The position numbers were made by a program, and so were the translations under genes. A DNA stretch of 36,546 nucleotides from Bacteroidota bacterium (GTDB lineage: Bacteria > Bacteroidota > Bacteroidia > Chitinophagales > UBA2359). The notes under the pieces are model-generated. The model had not been told where the DNA came from. It ran no database searches and saw only the letters and a list, made by a program, of their open reading frames with translations. How positions within the stretch are numbered: the first letter of the stretch is position 1; every line of letters begins with the position of its first letter. Location of the stretch: assembly GCA_020631155.1 (NCBI GenBank), contig JAHDHV010000015.1, positions 1-36,546 of the forward strand, in the 5' to 3' direction. This document shows positions 23,840-31,718 of the stretch, one piece after another.

Positions 23840-24214
23840 CTATCTAGGTGCTTTCTTTTTACCTGCAACGGTTTTCTTCTTACCTTTTCTCGTTCTAGCG
23901 TTGGTTTGTGTATTTTGTCCTCGAACCGGCAAGCCTTTTCTGTGACGAATACCTCTATAACAGCCAATGTCCATCAATCGCTTAATGTTCATTTGTACTT
24001 CTGAGCGCAACTCCCCTTCTACAGTATACTCTCCGATGGTTGTCCTAAGTTTGGTAATTTCCGAATCGGACAAATCTTTGATTTTCTTGCTATGAGGAAT
24101 TTCTGCTTGATCGAGAATTTTTTTCGCTCGTGTGCGTCCAATGCCATAGATATAGGTCAAAGCAATTGAACTACTTTTAAATCTAGGTAAATCAACTCCT
24201 GATATACGTGCCAT
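23840..24214 (-). CDS. rpsM: 30S ribosomal protein S13
   Basis: S13 is in the head of the small subunit and contacts the P-site tRNA and the large-subunit bridge. The 124-residue product begins [20 protein letters not shown], has the helix-two-turn-helix region [12 protein letters not shown], and keeps [20 protein letters not shown] followed by a lysine-rich tail ([20 protein letters not shown]). The tail contacts tRNA in known structures. Only three bases separate it from the rpmJ stop, so the two genes are translated from one message. Confidence 0.98.
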   Translation of the reverse strand: MARISGVDLPRFKSSSIALTYIYGIGRTRAKKILDQAEIPHSKKIKDLSDSEITKLRTTIGEYTVEGELRSEVQMNIKRLMDIGCYRGIRHRKGLPVRGQNTQTNARTRKGKKKTVAGKKKAPR

Positions 24215-24217
24215 AGT

Positions 24218-24334
24218 CTAACCTTGTCTTTGTTTAAATTTGGGATTTTTTTTGTTGATAACATAAAGCTTCCCTTTTCGCTTTACGATCTTACAGTCAG
24301 CACTGCGTTTTTTTACGGATGCTCGAACTTTCAT
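24218..24334 (-). CDS. rpmJ: 50S ribosomal protein L36, cysteine-poor form
   Basis: This 38-residue protein reads [20 protein letters not shown], then [18 protein letters not shown]. Length, start and the KQRQG tail are diagnostic for L36. The family's zinc ligands are C11, C14, C27 and H33 in the E. coli protein. Here only the C14 equivalent remains; the others are serine, asparagine or lysine, and phenylalanine. It therefore cannot hold zinc in the usual way, and I recall this form as normal in Bacteroidota. It lies three bases before rpsM and 195 bases after infA. Confidence 0.96.
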   Translation of the reverse strand: MKVRASVKKRSADCKIVKRKGKLYVINKKNPKFKQRQG

Positions 24335-24529
24335 GATAATTGGATTTTCCCCTCATTAGTGAGGAGTATATTATTCGAATAATTAATTTGCTAAATGGAT
24401 GATAGAGATTACAAATCAGCTATTAGATTTTGAATCTTCTATAACACAATCTATAATTGCCTAAGCATTTGTGTAAATACACTTCATGAATGGTCTTTAT
24501 ATACTCATCTTTACATGAATTGTATCTAC

Positions 24530-24748
24530 CTATTTATATCTATAGGTAATTCTCCCCTTGGTTAAGTCATAAGGAGACATTTCAACAGCAACCTTATCAC
24601 CGGGTAAAATTTTGATGTAGTACATTCGCATTTTACCAGCAATGTGGCTAATAATTTCATGGCCGTTTTCTAATCGTACTCGGAACTTTGCATTTCCCAA
24701 AGATTCGATAACTGTGCCGTCTTGTTTGATTAAATCTTGCTTTGCCAT
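24530..24748 (-). CDS. infA: Translation initiation factor IF-1
   Basis: IF-1 binds the ribosomal A site during initiation. The 72-residue protein is a single OB-fold of the S1 type: [20 protein letters not shown], then the RNA-binding strand [20 protein letters not shown], then [19 protein letters not shown]. Length and sequence are standard for the family. It lies between map and rpmJ, the order usual in Bacteroidota. Spacers of 164 and 195 bases flank it. Confidence 0.98.
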   Translation of the reverse strand: MAKQDLIKQDGTVIESLGNAKFRVRLENGHEIISHIAGKMRMYYIKILPGDKVAVEMSPYDLTKGRITYRYK

Positions 24749-24912
24749 AGATTGTATTTAGGGTATTCTCCTTAGTTTTTTGACATAAAAAACACAATAT
24801 AATTATTTTTGTTTGTTAACTAAGGATTTATAGATAAAAAAACATTAAAGTTTTATTAAATAAAAGGTTTTGTTTAAATCCGAGTGCAAATATCGGCTTT
24901 TTTACGCAATTT

Positions 24913-25782
24913 TTAAGAAATTTCTGTCAATTCTATGTTATTTTTTATCGCTTTTTCTAAATATTCAAAAGTAGACAGAATTTCTGCTTGTTTTTGCCGC
25001 ACTGCCACGGTATGTTCAAAGTGTGCAGAAGGTGAGTCGTCTTTAGTAACTACTGTCCAACCATCTTCTAAACATTGCACTTCTTTTTTCCCCAAATTAA
25101 TCATTGGCTCTATTGCTAGTACCAAACCGTTCAATAGCTTAATGCCTTTACCTCGTTTTCCATAGTTAGGTACTTCTGGCCCTTCGTGTAGTTGTCGCCC
25201 TACTCCATGCCCAACTAATTCGCGTACTACTCCATAGCCATGTTTGCGTTCAGCATGTTGTTGAATGGCAAAGCAAATATCCCCTAGTCGTTTTCCAACA
25301 ACAGCCTGTTCTATTCCTTTGTATAAAGATTCTTTGGTTACTTCCAACAGCTTTTTGGTAGCTTCGTCTATTTCGCCCACACAATAGGTATAAGCAGAAT
25401 CTCCATGAAATCCATTAGCAAATACCCCACAATCTATAGATACAATATCTCCACTTTTTAATTCATAATTGCTCGGCATCCCATGTACTACTTCACTATT
25501 AATAGACATGCAAAGTGTATGAGGGAAACCATTATACCCTTTGAAAGATGGGACTGCTTTATGGTCTTTGATGAACTCCTCTGCGAGTTTATCTAATAGA
25601 CTAGTGCGTATGCCCGGACGAATACGCTCGGCTACTACTGCATGGGTTTTTCCAACCAATTCACAGCTATAGCGAATCGCTTCTATTTCGTCATCTGTTT
25701 TATAAAAAATATTTTTTTTGGAACCTTTACTACGCACAGGATTAAAATTTCTTACTATAGATAAAATATATTCGTAAATCAT
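24913..25782 (-). CDS. map: Methionine aminopeptidase, type I
   Basis: This enzyme removes the initiator methionine from nascent proteins using two divalent metals. The five metal ligands are visible in order: D in SIDCG, D in FHGDSAY, H in VGHGVGRQLHEGP, E in AIEPM and E in AHFEHTVAV. I start it at the ATG at 25782 (289 residues). A TTG two codons earlier (25788) is possible but weaker. The catalytic domain proper begins near YKTDDEIEAIR, so about 26 extra residues precede it (IYEYILSIVRNFNPVRSKG). A GTG at 25737 could give a shorter form; the extension may be real or a start-site artefact. It lies after secY, but a 544-base gap with a strong hairpin separates them. Confidence 0.95.
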   Translation of the reverse strand: MIYEYILSIVRNFNPVRSKGSKKNIFYKTDDEIEAIRYSCELVGKTHAVVAERIRPGIRTSLLDKLAEEFIKDHKAVPSFKGYNGFPHTLCMSINSEVVHGMPSNYELKSGDIVSIDCGVFANGFHGDSAYTYCVGEIDEATKKLLEVTKESLYKGIEQAVVGKRLGDICFAIQQHAERKHGYGVVRELVGHGVGRQLHEGPEVPNYGKRGKGIKLLNGLVLAIEPMINLGKKEVQCLEDGWTVVTKDDSPSAHFEHTVAVRQKQAEILSTFEYLEKAIKNNIELTEIS

Positions 25783-25961
25783 TAACAATATTTCTGTTTA
25801 CAGAGTCTATTAAGCTATAAGACTTAGGTGTGTTTCATTTTCTTCCTAATACTTTCCTGATCAGTTGCTATTTGGATGTTTAGCTATTAGAAATTAGTAA
25901 TGAAAAATTACTTTTTGACCTTTTCTGATAGTCTTATGTTTTTAATATTCTAAGGCATTAT

Positions 25962-25977
25962 GACAGCTAAAGCTGTC
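25962..25977. repeat. Palindromic intergenic repeat, GACAGC-TAAA-GCTGTC
   Basis: A perfect 6-bp stem with a TAAA loop is followed by GTTACA and then an A-rich stretch (CAAATTATTCAAAAAGAAAT). It is the partner of the copy at 114-129, which has GACGGC/GCCGTC. The arms differ at one paired position (G-C against A-T), so pairing is kept. The flanks also resemble each other, so both derive from one larger repeat. Confidence 0.75.
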
Positions 25978-26064
25978 GTTACACAAATTATTCAAAAAGA
26001 AATCAACTATCAAAAAAGTGTCGGAATACGAATCGCTAATCTACTAATCACCAATCCACGAGCT

Positions 26065-26177
26065 GTTAAAATAGCTACAAACTGTTTGGTGGAAAAATAC
26101 AGTAGTATTTGAAACATACCAGCCATTGAAATAAGCACGAATTGTTAGATAGCAAAACTCAATATTTGAAGCATACC
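26065..26177. repeat. Imperfect tandem duplication of about 57 bp
   Basis: Unit one (26065-26120) and unit two (26123-26177) end in TATTTGAAACATACC and TATTTGAAGCATACC. They align through CTACAAACTGTT against GCACGAATTGTT, with a small indel between. Each unit end, read on the minus strand, starts GGTATG(T/C)TTC. The role is unknown; it may be simple slippage. Confidence 0.6.
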
Positions 26178-26238
26178 TAAAAAAAAATCTACTTGATTCA
26201 CTATCTCAAGTCCATGTACTTAGCTTTCTTATAGACAC

Positions 26239-26287
26239 AAAAGTTTCCTTTTCATACATAAAAAATTAAGTTGAAAAGGAAACTTTT
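26239..26287 (-). terminator. Strong hairpin or terminator after secY
   Basis: AAAAGTTTCCTTTTCA (26239-26254) pairs perfectly over 16 bp with TGAAAAGGAAACTTTT (26272-26287) around a 17-base loop. It lies 40 bases past the secY stop codon. On the minus strand the stem ends in TTTT followed by GTGTC, so the U-tract is short and partly inside the stem. It could end the S10-spc transcript, attenuate it, or protect the 3' end of the upstream message. Confidence 0.7.
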
Positions 26288-26326
26288 TCTTTGTAAACGT
26301 TAGCGTTTTAATATTGTTTAGTTCGC

Positions 26327-27673
26327 TTATACACTTGCTCCGACAGCTTGACGGCCTCTCAGTTTGGCATTGCCTTTCATTAGTCCGTCATAATGTCTCA
26401 TTAATAAGTGTCCTTCTATTTGTTGTAATGTATCTAACATTACTGCTACAATAATCAAAAGGGATGTTCCGCCATAAAAATCAGCAAACTGTCGGTTCAC
26501 GCCTGCAAGGTTGGCAAAGGCTGGTAAGATGGCTACTAAGCCTAAGAAGATAGACCCTGGCAGGGTAATTTTCGACATAATATCATCAATAAAGTTGGCT
26601 GTTTTTCGTCCTGGTTTAACCCCTGGAATAAATCCACCGTTTCGCTTCATATCATCCGCCATTTGTGTTGGGTTGATGATTAAGGCGGTATAGAAATAGG
26701 TGAATAGGATTACCATGATAAAGAACGCAAAATTGTACCAGAAAGAAGTGTAAAATGAGCCACTTACGATGCTCTGCATAAAGCCCGAATCGGGGAAGAA
26801 CTGCGCAACAAAAGATGGAATGAACATCAACGCTTGTGCAAAGATGATTGGCATTACTCCTGATGCGTTCACTTTTAGTGGAATAAATTGACGAACACCG
26901 CCATATTGTTTATTCCCTACAATTCTTTTAGCATATTGTACAGGTATCTTTCTTGTTCCTTGTACCAAAAGTACGGTTGCCATTACTACAGCTACTAGAA
27001 TAGCGATTTCTACGACAAAAAATACAGCACCGCCGCCTGTTCCAGAGGCTAATTTAGAATCTAATTCTGCTAATAATGCGAATGGTAAACGAGCAATAAT
27101 ACCAATGGTAATTAATAAAGAGATACCATTTCCAATTCCTTTATCTGTAATTTTTTCACCCAACCACATACAAAATACTGTACCTGCGGTTAACACAACC
27201 ATTGTAGATAAAGTGAATAAGAATAGGTTTTGCTCTACAATTGCTTGCCCTGCTACAGAATTTAAGAAAGTTACATAACCTACTGCTTGTACGGCTGTTA
27301 CAACAATGGTGAGGTAGCGAGTCATCTGATTGATTTTTCGCCGCCCACTTTCGCCTTCTTTCTGTAGTTTTTGGAAATATGGAACTGCAAGTGTTAACAA
27401 CTGCATGGCGATGGATGCCGAGATGTAAGGCATGATTCCAAGTGCCAATACTGAAGCTCTAGTAAAAGAGCCTCCCACAAACATATTTAAAAGACCTAAT
27501 AGCCCTGATGTACCAGATGCGGCTAATTCGCTCAGTCCGTTAGGGTCTACACCAGGTAATACAACAAATGACCCAATTCTATAAATTAGAATTAAGCCAA
27601 GTGTAAATAAAATCCTGTTGCGAAGGTCTTCTATTTTAAAAATATTTTGTATCGTGGTAATAAGCTTCTTCAT
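26327..27673 (-). CDS. secY: Protein translocase subunit SecY
   Basis: SecY forms the protein-conducting channel in the inner membrane. The 448-residue product begins with a cytosolic helix (MKKLITTIQNIFKIEDLRNR) and shows about ten hydrophobic segments. The first is ILFTLGLILIYRIGSFVVLP. The plug region follows with GGSFTRASVLALGIMPYISA, and RRKINQMTRYLT lies in the first cytosolic loop. Near the C-terminus is the conserved LPGSIFLGLVAILPA. It ends in the usual short cytosolic tail. It follows rplO after 257 bases and precedes a strong hairpin. A candidate promoter lies in its upstream spacer, so it may be partly uncoupled from the spc genes. Confidence 0.98.
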   Translation of the reverse strand: MKKLITTIQNIFKIEDLRNRILFTLGLILIYRIGSFVVLPGVDPNGLSELAASGTSGLLGLLNMFVGGSFTRASVLALGIMPYISASIAMQLLTLAVPYFQKLQKEGESGRRKINQMTRYLTIVVTAVQAVGYVTFLNSVAGQAIVEQNLFLFTLSTMVVLTAGTVFCMWLGEKITDKGIGNGISLLITIGIIARLPFALLAELDSKLASGTGGGAVFFVVEIAILVAVVMATVLLVQGTRKIPVQYAKRIVGNKQYGGVRQFIPLKVNASGVMPIIFAQALMFIPSFVAQFFPDSGFMQSIVSGSFYTSFWYNFAFFIMVILFTYFYTALIINPTQMADDMKRNGGFIPGVKPGRKTANFIDDIMSKITLPGSIFLGLVAILPAFANLAGVNRQFADFYGGTSLLIIVAVMLDTLQQIEGHLLMRHYDGLMKGNAKLRGRQAVGASV

Positions 27674-27814
27674 GATAATATTTATTGAGCGTTAGTTGCT
27701 GCGGATACACGCAGTTCCAACAACGTACTTGACAAGGTTTAGAAGGGGAAACAGTTCTAATTATTAATTCAGTTCATTCAAATAGATACGTTAACTTTGA
27801 GGTATATTAACCAT

Positions 27815-27844
27815 CAAACTTATAATCTATTAGTAATTTTACAA
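27815..27844 (-). promoter_or_regulatory. Candidate Bacteroidota-type promoter for secY
   Basis: On the minus strand TTG (27844-27842) is followed 19 bases later by TAAGTTTG (27822-27815). This fits the Bacteroidota housekeeping pattern of a TTG-type -33 element and a TAnnTTTG -7 element. Transcription would start near 27808, about 135 bases upstream of the secY ATG. It was the best-spaced match found in the spacers I scanned by eye, but a chance match in AT-rich DNA is possible. Confidence 0.4.
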
Positions 27845-27870
27845 TAACAAATTAAACCACTATAGTTAGG

Positions 27871-27896
27871 GTTTTTACTTTGTACAAAGCAAAAAC
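27871..27896. repeat. Palindrome in the rplO-secY spacer
   Basis: GTTTTTACTTTGTACAAAGC followed by AAAAAC is an inverted repeat with one mismatched pair, centred on the perfect 12-base palindrome CTTTGTACAAAG. It lies about 35 bases downstream of the rplO stop. A related sequence without the perfect palindrome lies at 29879-29951 between rplF and rplR; both continue into TGGCTTTA and then GTATTACTTAA. It may be a weak terminator or a mobile-like repeat. Confidence 0.55.
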
Positions 27897-27930
27897 AATG
27901 TGGCTTTATGCTTCATTATTTCCGTATTAC

Positions 27931-28380
27931 TTAAACAACATTAGCTGTTCCGCCAGCTTCTTCTATCGCTTTTCGAGCCGACTCACTATATGCGTGTACC
28001 GTAATGTTTAAAGCTCTTGTTAATTTTCCTCTGCCTAATATTTTTACCTTGTCTGTTCTTTTAACTAGATGCAATTCTCGCAACACATCAAAACTGATGT
28101 CTGTAAGGTCTCTTTTATCTGCTAATTTTTGTAGTGCATCTAGGTTCATGGCAATGTAATCAACGCGATTGATGTTCTTGAAACCACGTTTAGGCACTCG
28201 CATTTGAAGCGGTGTTTGTCCACCTTCATGATTTCTCTTGCGTGAATAACCTGAACGAGATTTTTGCCCTTTATGCCCTCTAGTTGCTGTTCCGCCACCG
28301 CCAGAGCCTTGCCCTCTTGCAATCCGCTTTCGCTTTTTAACAGAACCTTGAGCTGGTTTTAAATTACTTAATACACTCAT
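27931..28380 (-). CDS. rplO: 50S ribosomal protein L15
   Basis: L15 binds 23S rRNA late in large-subunit assembly. The 149-residue product has the Gly/Arg-rich N-terminal extension typical of the family (SVKKRKRIARGQGSGGGGTA, then TRGHKGQKSRSGYSRK). This leads into a globular domain with MRVPKRGFKNINRVDYIAMN and VKILGRGKLTRALNITVHAYS. It ends EEAGGTANVV. The start lies nine bases after the rpmD stop. Its own stop falls at the edge of a GTATTACTTAA repeat word shared with the rplF-rplR spacer. Confidence 0.98.
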   Translation of the reverse strand: MSVLSNLKPAQGSVKKRKRIARGQGSGGGGTATRGHKGQKSRSGYSRKRNHEGGQTPLQMRVPKRGFKNINRVDYIAMNLDALQKLADKRDLTDISFDVLRELHLVKRTDKVKILGRGKLTRALNITVHAYSESARKAIEEAGGTANVV

Positions 28381-28389
28381 TGTACTATA

Positions 28390-28569
28390 TTAAATATATT
28401 CTACTTTTACTAAATGACTTACTTTAGCAACCATTCCTCTGATTTGAGGATTGTCTTCGTGCTCCACTGTTCGGTGCATTCTATGCAAACCTAGGGCTTC
28501 CATAGTTGCCTTCTGTCTTTTCGACTTACCAATGATGCTTTTTACTTGTGTGACTTTTATTTTGCTCAT
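28390..28569 (-). CDS. rpmD: 50S ribosomal protein L30
   Basis: The 59-residue product reads MSKIKVTQVKSIIGKSKRQK, then ATMEALGLHRMHRTVEHEDN, then PQIRGMVAKVSHLVKVEYI. This is the complete bacterial L30: the KSxIG loop, the LGLxxxxxTVEHxDxPxxRGM core, and a C-terminal strand. L30 binds 23S rRNA. It sits nine bases before rplO and 219 bases after rpsE, in the standard spc order. Confidence 0.97.
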   Translation of the reverse strand: MSKIKVTQVKSIIGKSKRQKATMEALGLHRMHRTVEHEDNPQIRGMVAKVSHLVKVEYI

Positions 28570-28747
28570 TGTTGTATATTTTTTTTGGGTTGGAAGGTTT
28601 AAGCTTAAAAAGTTGTAAAGTTTTTTACTGGAATAATTAAGAATAAAAACCCCATAAACAATTTCTGTCCGAACTTTAAATAGTTAAACTGTCCAAGTAA
28701 CGGCATTTTCAGTAATACTCGAATTAAAAATTAGAGAACATATTCGC

Positions 28748-28780
28748 AATTCGTAATTCGGAACGAGTAATTCGTAATTC
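28748..28780. repeat. Short direct repeat AATTCGTAATTC in the rpsE-rpmD spacer
   Basis: AATTCGTAATTC occurs at 28748-28759 and again at 28769-28780, 21 bases apart, immediately after the rpsE stop. Related words occur in other spacers of the window. It resembles the drifting short-word repeats near 200-290. Confidence 0.7.
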
Positions 28781-28788
28781 AGCCGCTT

Positions 28789-29307
28789 TTACCCATTAAA
28801 TACTTTTTCCAAATCTACGCCTCTTTGCTTAGATACAGTAATAGAATTTCTTAAGGATGCTAAAGCGTTAATGGTTGCTTTTACTACATTGTGGGGATTG
28901 GAAGAACCAAGTGATTTTGCGATCACATCTGTTACACCAGCAAATTCTAACACCGCACGCATCGCGCCACCTGCGATCACGCCAGTACCTTTAGAGGCAG
29001 GTCGTATAATCACCTTTGCTGCGCCATATTTTCCGTGTTGCATATGTGGAATAGAACCTTTGTAAACAGGCACTTTGATGAGGTTTTTCATTGCATCATC
29101 GCGTCCTTTATCAATCGCTTCTGTTACCTCTCTTGCTTTTCCTAAGCCATGCCCTACGATGCCATCACTGTTCCCGACCACTACGATTGCGGAGAAACTA
29201 AATGTTCGCCCCCCTTTCGTTACCTTCGCCACACGATTAATGTTTACAACTTTGTGTTTTAGCTCTATATCGGCTGCTTTAACTTTTTTTACGTTAATAT
29301 TTGCCAT
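28789..29307 (-). CDS. rpsE: 30S ribosomal protein S5
   Basis: S5 is near the mRNA entry site and helps set decoding accuracy. The 172-residue protein has the N-terminal double-stranded RNA-binding-like domain ([40 protein letters not shown]). It is followed by the C-terminal domain with [20 protein letters not shown] and [20 protein letters not shown]. Thirty-six bases separate it from rplR, one of the tighter junctions in this cluster. Confidence 0.98.
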   Translation of the reverse strand: MANINVKKVKAADIELKHKVVNINRVAKVTKGGRTFSFSAIVVVGNSDGIVGHGLGKAREVTEAIDKGRDDAMKNLIKVPVYKGSIPHMQHGKYGAAKVIIRPASKGTGVIAGGAMRAVLEFAGVTDVIAKSLGSSNPHNVVKATINALASLRNSITVSKQRGVDLEKVFNG

Positions 29308-29343
29308 ATTAATTTAGTGATTATATTGTTGTGATCTTTTTTC

Positions 29344-29700
29344 CTAGAATTGAAGTCCGCCTTCTCTTGCACCCTCAGCAAGATTTTTAACGCGACCATG
29401 ATATAAATAACCGCTTCTATCAAAAACAATGGATTCAATTCCTTCGGATTGCGCTCGCTCTGCTATTAATTTACCTACTAACTTCGCTTCTTCTTGTTTA
29501 GATAAATTTTGCGAAGATATTGAAGCATCTTTAGAATTTGCAGTAGCTAAAGTAACGCCAGTAGCATCATCTACTAATTGAGCATAGATGTATTTATTGC
29601 TTCTAAATATAGATAATCGAGGACGTTCTGCCGTACCTGTCACTCTTTTGCGAATTTTATAGCGTATTTTCTGTCTTCTTAATGCTTTATTAACTGCCAT
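29344..29700 (-). CDS. rplR: 50S ribosomal protein L18
   Basis: L18 brings 5S rRNA into the large subunit together with L5. The 118-residue product has the basic N-terminus [20 protein letters not shown], then [20 protein letters not shown], and the terminal signature [20 protein letters not shown] followed by EGGLQF. Length and sequence are standard. It stands between rplF, 343 bases upstream, and rpsE. Confidence 0.98.
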   Translation of the reverse strand: MAVNKALRRQKIRYKIRKRVTGTAERPRLSIFRSNKYIYAQLVDDATGVTLATANSKDASISSQNLSKQEEAKLVGKLIAERAQSEGIESIVFDRSGYLYHGRVKNLAEGAREGGLQF

Positions 29701-30043
29701 TGTTTTTAGCTTATTTATATATCAAAGTTAGATGTAAGATAATCTATTTTCCAGAATTTCATTTACGAATTCAAACATCTTCTAAGTATACTATGATAGC
29801 AACTTGAACTAACTACCGTTATTATTTTGCGCTATATTTCATCAAAAAAATTAGCTATAGCTTAATACTACACTTATTTTTTTACCTCATACAATGCAAA
29901 ATCATTTTGGCTTTACACATGATTCAATTTACTACTTTGTGTATTACTTAACTTTCTCTAACTACTTAAAAATAATTAATTTGTTTGATAATCCACCGAA
30001 TAATGGAATTGCAATATGATATTTTACATATATCGCGGAAAAA
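29701..30043. other. Spacer between rplF and rplR
   Basis: These 343 bases hold no gene. Positions 29879-29951 align with 27872-27932 through TTTTTAC, CAAAAnnATnTTGGCTTTA-like words and a final GTATTACTTAA, so two spacers share a repeat. A taagata word lies near 29731. No TAnnTTTG promoter or U-tailed hairpin was found. Confidence 0.55.
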
Positions 30044-30601
30044 CTATTTACCTGCGGCTTTACCTGCTTTTCTTCGTAATACTTCCCCTTTAAATTTAAT
30101 ACCTTTCCCTTTGTATGGTTCAGGTTTTCTAAAAGAGCGAATTTTAGCTGCTACCTGCCCTATTAATTGCTTATCAATAGATTCAAGAGTAATCACTGGC
30201 GGCTTACCTTTTACGGTTTCTGTCTTCAAAGATATTTCAGAAGGAACAACAAAGTAAATAGGATGCGAAAAACCGACAGAAATTTTCAACAACTGACCTG
30301 CGCTTTCAGCACGATAACCTACCCCAACCAGTTCTAATTCTTTCTTGTAGCCACTAACAACACCTGTTACCATGTTGTTGAGAAGGGAACGATAAAGACC
30401 ATGCATCGCTTTATGACGTTTTTGGTCTGTCGGCCGATTTATAGTAAGTGTACCGTCCTCTATAGACACTTCTAAGTCTCTATCAATTTTCTGTTTTAGC
30501 TCACCTTTAGGTCCTTTTACTGTTACAACATTACTTTTTTCTTCTACACTAACTGTAACAGCGGCAGGTATGGATATGGGAAGTTTTCCTATTCGAGACA
30601 T
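30044..30601 (-). CDS. rplF: 50S ribosomal protein L6
   Basis: L6 lies near the factor-binding stalk of the large subunit. The 185-residue product begins MSRIGKLPISIPAAVTVSVE and has the duplicated alpha/beta fold: the first repeat with VTVKGPKGELKQKI, the second with YFVVPSEISLKTETVKGKPP and VITLESIDKQLIGQVAAKIR. The C-terminal signature KPEPYKGKGIKFKGEVLRRK and a basic tail follow. It follows rpsH after 178 bases; that gap holds a TATTTAGCTTTTAGTAATGA repeat and a CAAAACATA word. Confidence 0.98.
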   Translation of the reverse strand: MSRIGKLPISIPAAVTVSVEEKSNVVTVKGPKGELKQKIDRDLEVSIEDGTLTINRPTDQKRHKAMHGLYRSLLNNMVTGVVSGYKKELELVGVGYRAESAGQLLKISVGFSHPIYFVVPSEISLKTETVKGKPPVITLESIDKQLIGQVAAKIRSFRKPEPYKGKGIKFKGEVLRRKAGKAAGK

Positions 30602-30779
30602 GGTTTTATCATTTTTGGAACAATAGCTGCTAACAACTACTGCTTATTTATAAATTGTTCTAGCAACTTTGGCATGTTTCTTTTTTTTCTTAATACTTTA
30701 TTTTTAAGCTTGCTATTTAGCTTTTAGTAATGACAAAACATACCAATTTATTTAGGGGGCTCACCCCAAAGGATTTGGT

Positions 30780-31187
30780 TTAGTAAATGCAGCAAATAAC
30801 CTCACCACCTACATTTAATTCACGCGCCTTCTTGTCGGTAATCACCCCACTAGAAGTTGATATAATCGCGATTCCTAAACCATTTAATACTCTAGGCAAT
30901 TCGTTTGCACCTGAATATCTACGTAAGCCGGGCTTACTGTATCTATATAATTTTCTGATTGCAGACTCTTTTGTAACAGGATCATATTTTAAAGCGATTC
31001 TGATTAAGCCTTGACCATTAGGAGTACTTTCAAATTTATATCTGAAAATATACCCTTGTTCGTATAGAATCTCTGTGATTCTTTTTTTCATATTAGAAGC
31101 AGGGATAGCCACAACTCTATGACCAGCCATGATTGCGTTTCTAATTCGTGTTAAATAGTCTGCAATACTATCTGTAACAATTCCCAT
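30780..31187 (-). CDS. rpsH: 30S ribosomal protein S8
   Basis: S8 binds the central domain of 16S rRNA and in enterobacteria represses the spc operon. The 135-residue product has [20 protein letters not shown] at the N-terminus. The RNA-binding C-terminal domain has [20 protein letters not shown], then [19 protein letters not shown]. The STSSG loop contacts rRNA. It lies 259 bases after rpsN. No clear S8-type RNA operator could be recognised by eye. Confidence 0.98.
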   Translation of the reverse strand: MGIVTDSIADYLTRIRNAIMAGHRVVAIPASNMKKRITEILYEQGYIFRYKFESTPNGQGLIRIALKYDPVTKESAIRKLYRYSKPGLRRYSGANELPRVLNGLGIAIISTSSGVITDKKARELNVGGEVICCIY

Positions 31188-31446
31188 TATATATATTTGA
31201 TTATTTTAGGTTGCCTATTTTTTTAAGATAAGTTATTTCAGCTATCAGAAATTAGCCCTTAAACAATTCATTATTAATAATTTATGACAAACTCAACTGT
31301 CACTCTATTTTGTCTAGCTACTTTGCAATTAGAAACAAAACATAATCTGTTAAGTACTTGATTTTTAAGTGCCAATAACAAAACATTTATTTCATAACTT
31401 TTGCCTTATTTCTACCTCACCAATTTACTTATCTAAATAAAACTAT
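31188..31446. repeat. Spacer between rpsN and rpsH with repeat fragments
   Basis: These 259 bases contain CAGCTATCAGAAATTAGC at about 31230-31247, a member of the dispersed GCTATTAGAAATTAG family. A right-end-like TTTTGTCTAGCTACTTTG lies at about 31308-31325 and resembles the end of the inverted-repeat element. Two ACAAAACAT words lie near 31337 and 31380. The spacer looks like a mosaic of repeat remnants. Confidence 0.5.
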
Positions 31447-31716
31447 TTACCAACTAGATTTCGTAACTCCTGGAATCTTGCCCATAGATGCCAATTCTCT
31501 AAATTTCACCCTTGAAATACCGAAGAATCGGATATACCCTCTTGGTCTACCTGTAATTTTACATCGGTTTCGGAGTCTCACTGGTGAAGCATTTTTAGGA
31601 ATTTTATCTAATGCATCGTAGTCGCCTGCTTTCTTTAATGCTTTTCTTTTCTCAGCATATTTAGCAACCAAGCGTTCTCTTTTTCTCTGTCTGGCTATAA
31701 TTGATTTTTTAGACAT
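31447..31716 (-). CDS. rpsN: 30S ribosomal protein S14, long zinc-free form
   Basis: S14 is in the small-subunit head near S3 and S10. The 89-residue product is the long form without the paired CxxC zinc motifs; only one cysteine is present ([13 protein letters not shown]). The C-terminal signature [20 protein letters not shown], then IPGVTKSSW, is diagnostic. It begins two bases after the rplE stop, so it is translationally linked to rplE. Confidence 0.98.
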   Translation of the reverse strand: MSKKSIIARQRKRERLVAKYAEKRKALKKAGDYDALDKIPKNASPVRLRNRCKITGRPRGYIRFFGISRVKFRELASMGKIPGVTKSSW

Positions 31717-31718
31717 GT

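Larger units (their letters stand above)
25783..26326. other. Spacer between secY and map with terminator, palindrome and 57-bp tandem repeat
   Basis: These 544 bases hold no gene. From the secY side, a 16-bp perfect stem lies at 26239-26287. An imperfect tandem repeat of 55-56 bases follows (26065-26120 and 26123-26177), with TATTTGAAACATACC and TATTTGAAGCATACC at the ends of its two units. Next come AATCxxTAATC-type degenerate repeats (26030-26060), a palindrome at 25962-25977, and a GATGTTTAGCTATTAGAAAT repeat at 25874-25893. No clear -33/-7 promoter for map was found, although a TATGTTTC near-match lies around 26110-26117. Confidence 0.7.

Noticed and set aside
23764-23967. 67-residue minus-strand frame overlapping the end of rpsM
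   Set aside because: It is in another frame over the conserved S13 tail and the AT-rich spacer, with no family resemblance.
29985-30257. 90-residue plus-strand frame over rplF
   Set aside because: It is antisense to conserved L6 codons and has no start context or domain.
30618-30660. GAACAAT/ATTGTTC inverted repeat just upstream of rplF
   Set aside because: Seven base pairs around a 29-base loop are weak; there is no U-run and no second copy in the window.
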